Source of the DNA: Deltaproteobacteria bacterium
GTDB taxonomy: Bacteria; Desulfobacterota; Syntrophia; Syntrophales; UBA2210
NCBI GenBank assembly: GCA_030603465.1
Contig: JAUVXT010000026.1
Span: forward strand, 1 to 16,217
Reading direction: 5' to 3'
DNA: 16,217 bases
Shown piece by piece: positions 14,906 through 16,217 of this stretch. The stretch's first letter is position 1. Each line of letters opens with the position of its first letter. The translations under genes and the position numbers were made by a program. The notes under the pieces were generated by a model. It was not told where the DNA came from and did not search any database. It saw only the letters and a list, made by a program, of their open reading frames with translations.

Positions 14906-16217
14906 TCAGACTATCCTCTCAATTTCTTTTATTTTTTTTCTCAATCGCTTCGGTGAAACCGGAAAGGCGGTCTTCAATTCCTGGGCGAAAATGGAGACCT
15001 TATATTCCTCTATCATCCAAGACAATTCATCGAGGGCCTTTCTCTTTTCCTCCGATGAGTAGGGGGGCAAATTATCGGTCAGTTTCGCCAGACCATCGGA
15101 AAATTCCTTGAGCTGTTCCTCTCTCGACCGGTCTTTTTCCAAGTGAACCATCCCTCTTTCTACACGAATCGCAACAGCCTTTAAGTATCTCGGAAGGTGA
15201 TCGAGTCTCTCCCTGTCATAGATGGCAAGAAAGTTCTTCGGCATCAGAAGATCGAGTTCCATTCTCATGCGGGCCAGGAATGTGAGGTGAGCTCTGCTGG
15301 ACCGGCTCGCCGCCTCCAGTCTCGTGATTGCCGATCTGGTTTCATGATAGGCCGCAAGCGCCGGTTCCACTTCCCTGACGATATCCTGCCCTGTCGAATA
15401 GATTACGGACCTGATTTTTTCGATGTGTCTGAAAAATGCCTCCTCCTCCCGTATCTCGCGGTCAAAGAGCGCCCCGACCGTCCTTTCATAGAGGGCGGCC
15501 TCCAGTTTTTTCGCCCCGCCGAAATAGGCGGCCCATGGCGCCGTCTTTCCCGTCAGTTTAAGGCTCTTTTTCAGAAATTTTATTTCCTTTTTCAGATGGA
15601 TTTCATAGAGCGTCTTTATTCCATCGCGGTGCGCGTCGCGGGCCTCTTCCCGGTCATTGAACAGTCTGATATTTACCGCCCCTTCCCCCGCTTCGAGCGC
15701 CGGGCATACCGTAAACGTAACGCCTTTTTTCCCTTTCAAATCGACAGATTCGGGGAGATCACCAAAATCCCACGTTGTCAGCCCCTCTCTTTCATGTTCC
15801 GCCTTCAATCTCCGAAGTGTCGATGATTCCTTCATGGCGGAGGTCTTTCCCTGCAATTGCGCAATTTCGCGACCGGACCTTATCTCCCTCCCCTTCTCAT
15901 CGACGACGGAAAAGCGCATCTTGAGATAATCGGGGAGAGCGTCTGCCGGCCATGCGGTGGCCGGGATACCGACACCCCACCGCTCGTAGATAAACCTTCC
16001 CATATCTGAAAGGAGGGATTCCCCGCCCCCCTCCATCTCTTTCATGACCACATCGACGGTCCCCGGGATGGGGACCAGCCTTCGCCTGAATTCCTTGGGT
16101 AGGCCCTTTATCAGCGCGGTGATCTTTTCTTTCAGAAGTCCGGGGATCTTTAAATCGGCCAGTTCCAGAGGCACGGCCGCGACCAGACCCGCGGGCACCT
16201 TTACGGTGACGCCGTCG
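14906..16217 (-). CDS. hrpA: HrpA-type DEAH-box RNA helicase, C-terminal part
   Basis: The frame is open to the window edge, so the N-terminal helicase core lies outside. Visible is the C-terminal DUF3418-like region of HrpA, beginning DGVTVKVPAGLVAAVPLE, with the characteristic IPGLLKEKITALIKGLPKEF and YLKMRFSVVDEKGREI stretches, then a long charged helical part and a C-terminal end near KIKEIERIV. HrpA is an ATP-dependent 3'-5' RNA helicase linked to resolving stalled or collided ribosomes. A GTG at 16198 is only an internal codon and should not be taken as the start. The downstream gene is serS, 109 nt away, on the same strand. Confidence 0.85.
   Translation of the reverse strand, partial: DGVTVKVPAGLVAAVPLELADLKIPGLLKEKITALIKGLPKEFRRRLVPIPGTVDVVMKEMEGGGESLLSDMGRFIYERWGVGIPATAWPADALPDYLKMRFSVVDEKGREIRSGREIAQLQGKTSAMKESSTLRRLKAEHEREGLTTWDFGDLPESVDLKGKKGVTFTVCPALEAGEGAVNIRLFNDREEARDAHRDGIKTLYEIHLKKEIKFLKKSLKLTGKTAPWAAYFGGAKKLEAALYERTVGALFDREIREEEAFFRHIEKIRSVIYSTGQDIVREVEPALAAYHETRSAITRLEAASRSSRAHLTFLARMRMELDLLMPKNFLAIYDRERLDHLPRYLKAVAIRVERGMVHLEKDRSREEQLKEFSDGLAKLTDNLPPYSSEEKRKALDELSWMIEEYKVSIFAQELKTAFPVSPKRLRKKIKEIERIV

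Overview
The window looks like a chromosomal segment of a member of the former Deltaproteobacteria (Desulfobacterota), possibly a syntrophic or sulfate-reducing lineage. The main clue is the gene order mreB-mreC-mreD-mrdA-rodA-bactofilin followed by the first codons of an F-type ATPase b/b' subunit, which resembles deltaproteobacterial genomes I know. No rRNA gene or taxonomic marker fixes this further.

Region 1 (1-6370, minus strand) is a cell-shape operon. A promoter near 6342-6370 drives mreB, then mreC, mreD, mrdA (PBP2), rodA and a bactofilin. mreC to rodA are coupled by overlapping stop and start codons. A hairpin plus T-run (106-140) ends the unit just before the ATP synthase b-subunit gene, of which only 26 codons are inside the window. 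Together these genes make the elongasome: MreB filaments, the MreC/MreD membrane link, and the RodA-PBP2 glycosyltransferase/transpeptidase pair, with a bactofilin scaffold.

Region 2 (6504-8123, plus strand) is a membrane-anchored SurA/PpiD-type periplasmic folding factor in which I see no parvulin domain. A 566-base gene-free stretch follows, holding a perfect 24-nt palindrome, a CRP/FNR-like site and a REP-like hairpin.

Region 3 (about 8690-12870) is an accessory, defence-type block between two housekeeping segments. It holds a HicB/HicA-like toxin-antitoxin pair (plus strand), a 44-codon ORF of uncertain status, a short GIY-YIG nuclease, and an operon of a DUF4297/Cap4-like PD-(D/E)XK nuclease with a HerA-type ATPase (minus strand). 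The last pair matches the known DUF4297-HerA antiphage arrangement. A weak integron attC-like imperfect palindrome separates herA from the GIY-YIG gene, and a perfect 17-nt inverted repeat lies just upstream of the nuclease gene. No integrase or transposase gene is visible.

Region 4 (13001-16217, minus strand) is housekeeping: the C-terminal part of an HrpA-type RNA helicase (open at the window edge), serS, then tRNA-Ser(UGA), tRNA-Ser(GCU) and tRNA-Arg(ACG), with a possible terminator hairpin at 13001-13025. The synthetase lies directly upstream of two tRNAs that it charges.

The best candidate for a special system is the DUF4297-HerA operon. It is a recognised type rather than new; what may be new is its neighbourhood (the GIY-YIG protein, the small ORF, HicBA and the palindromes).
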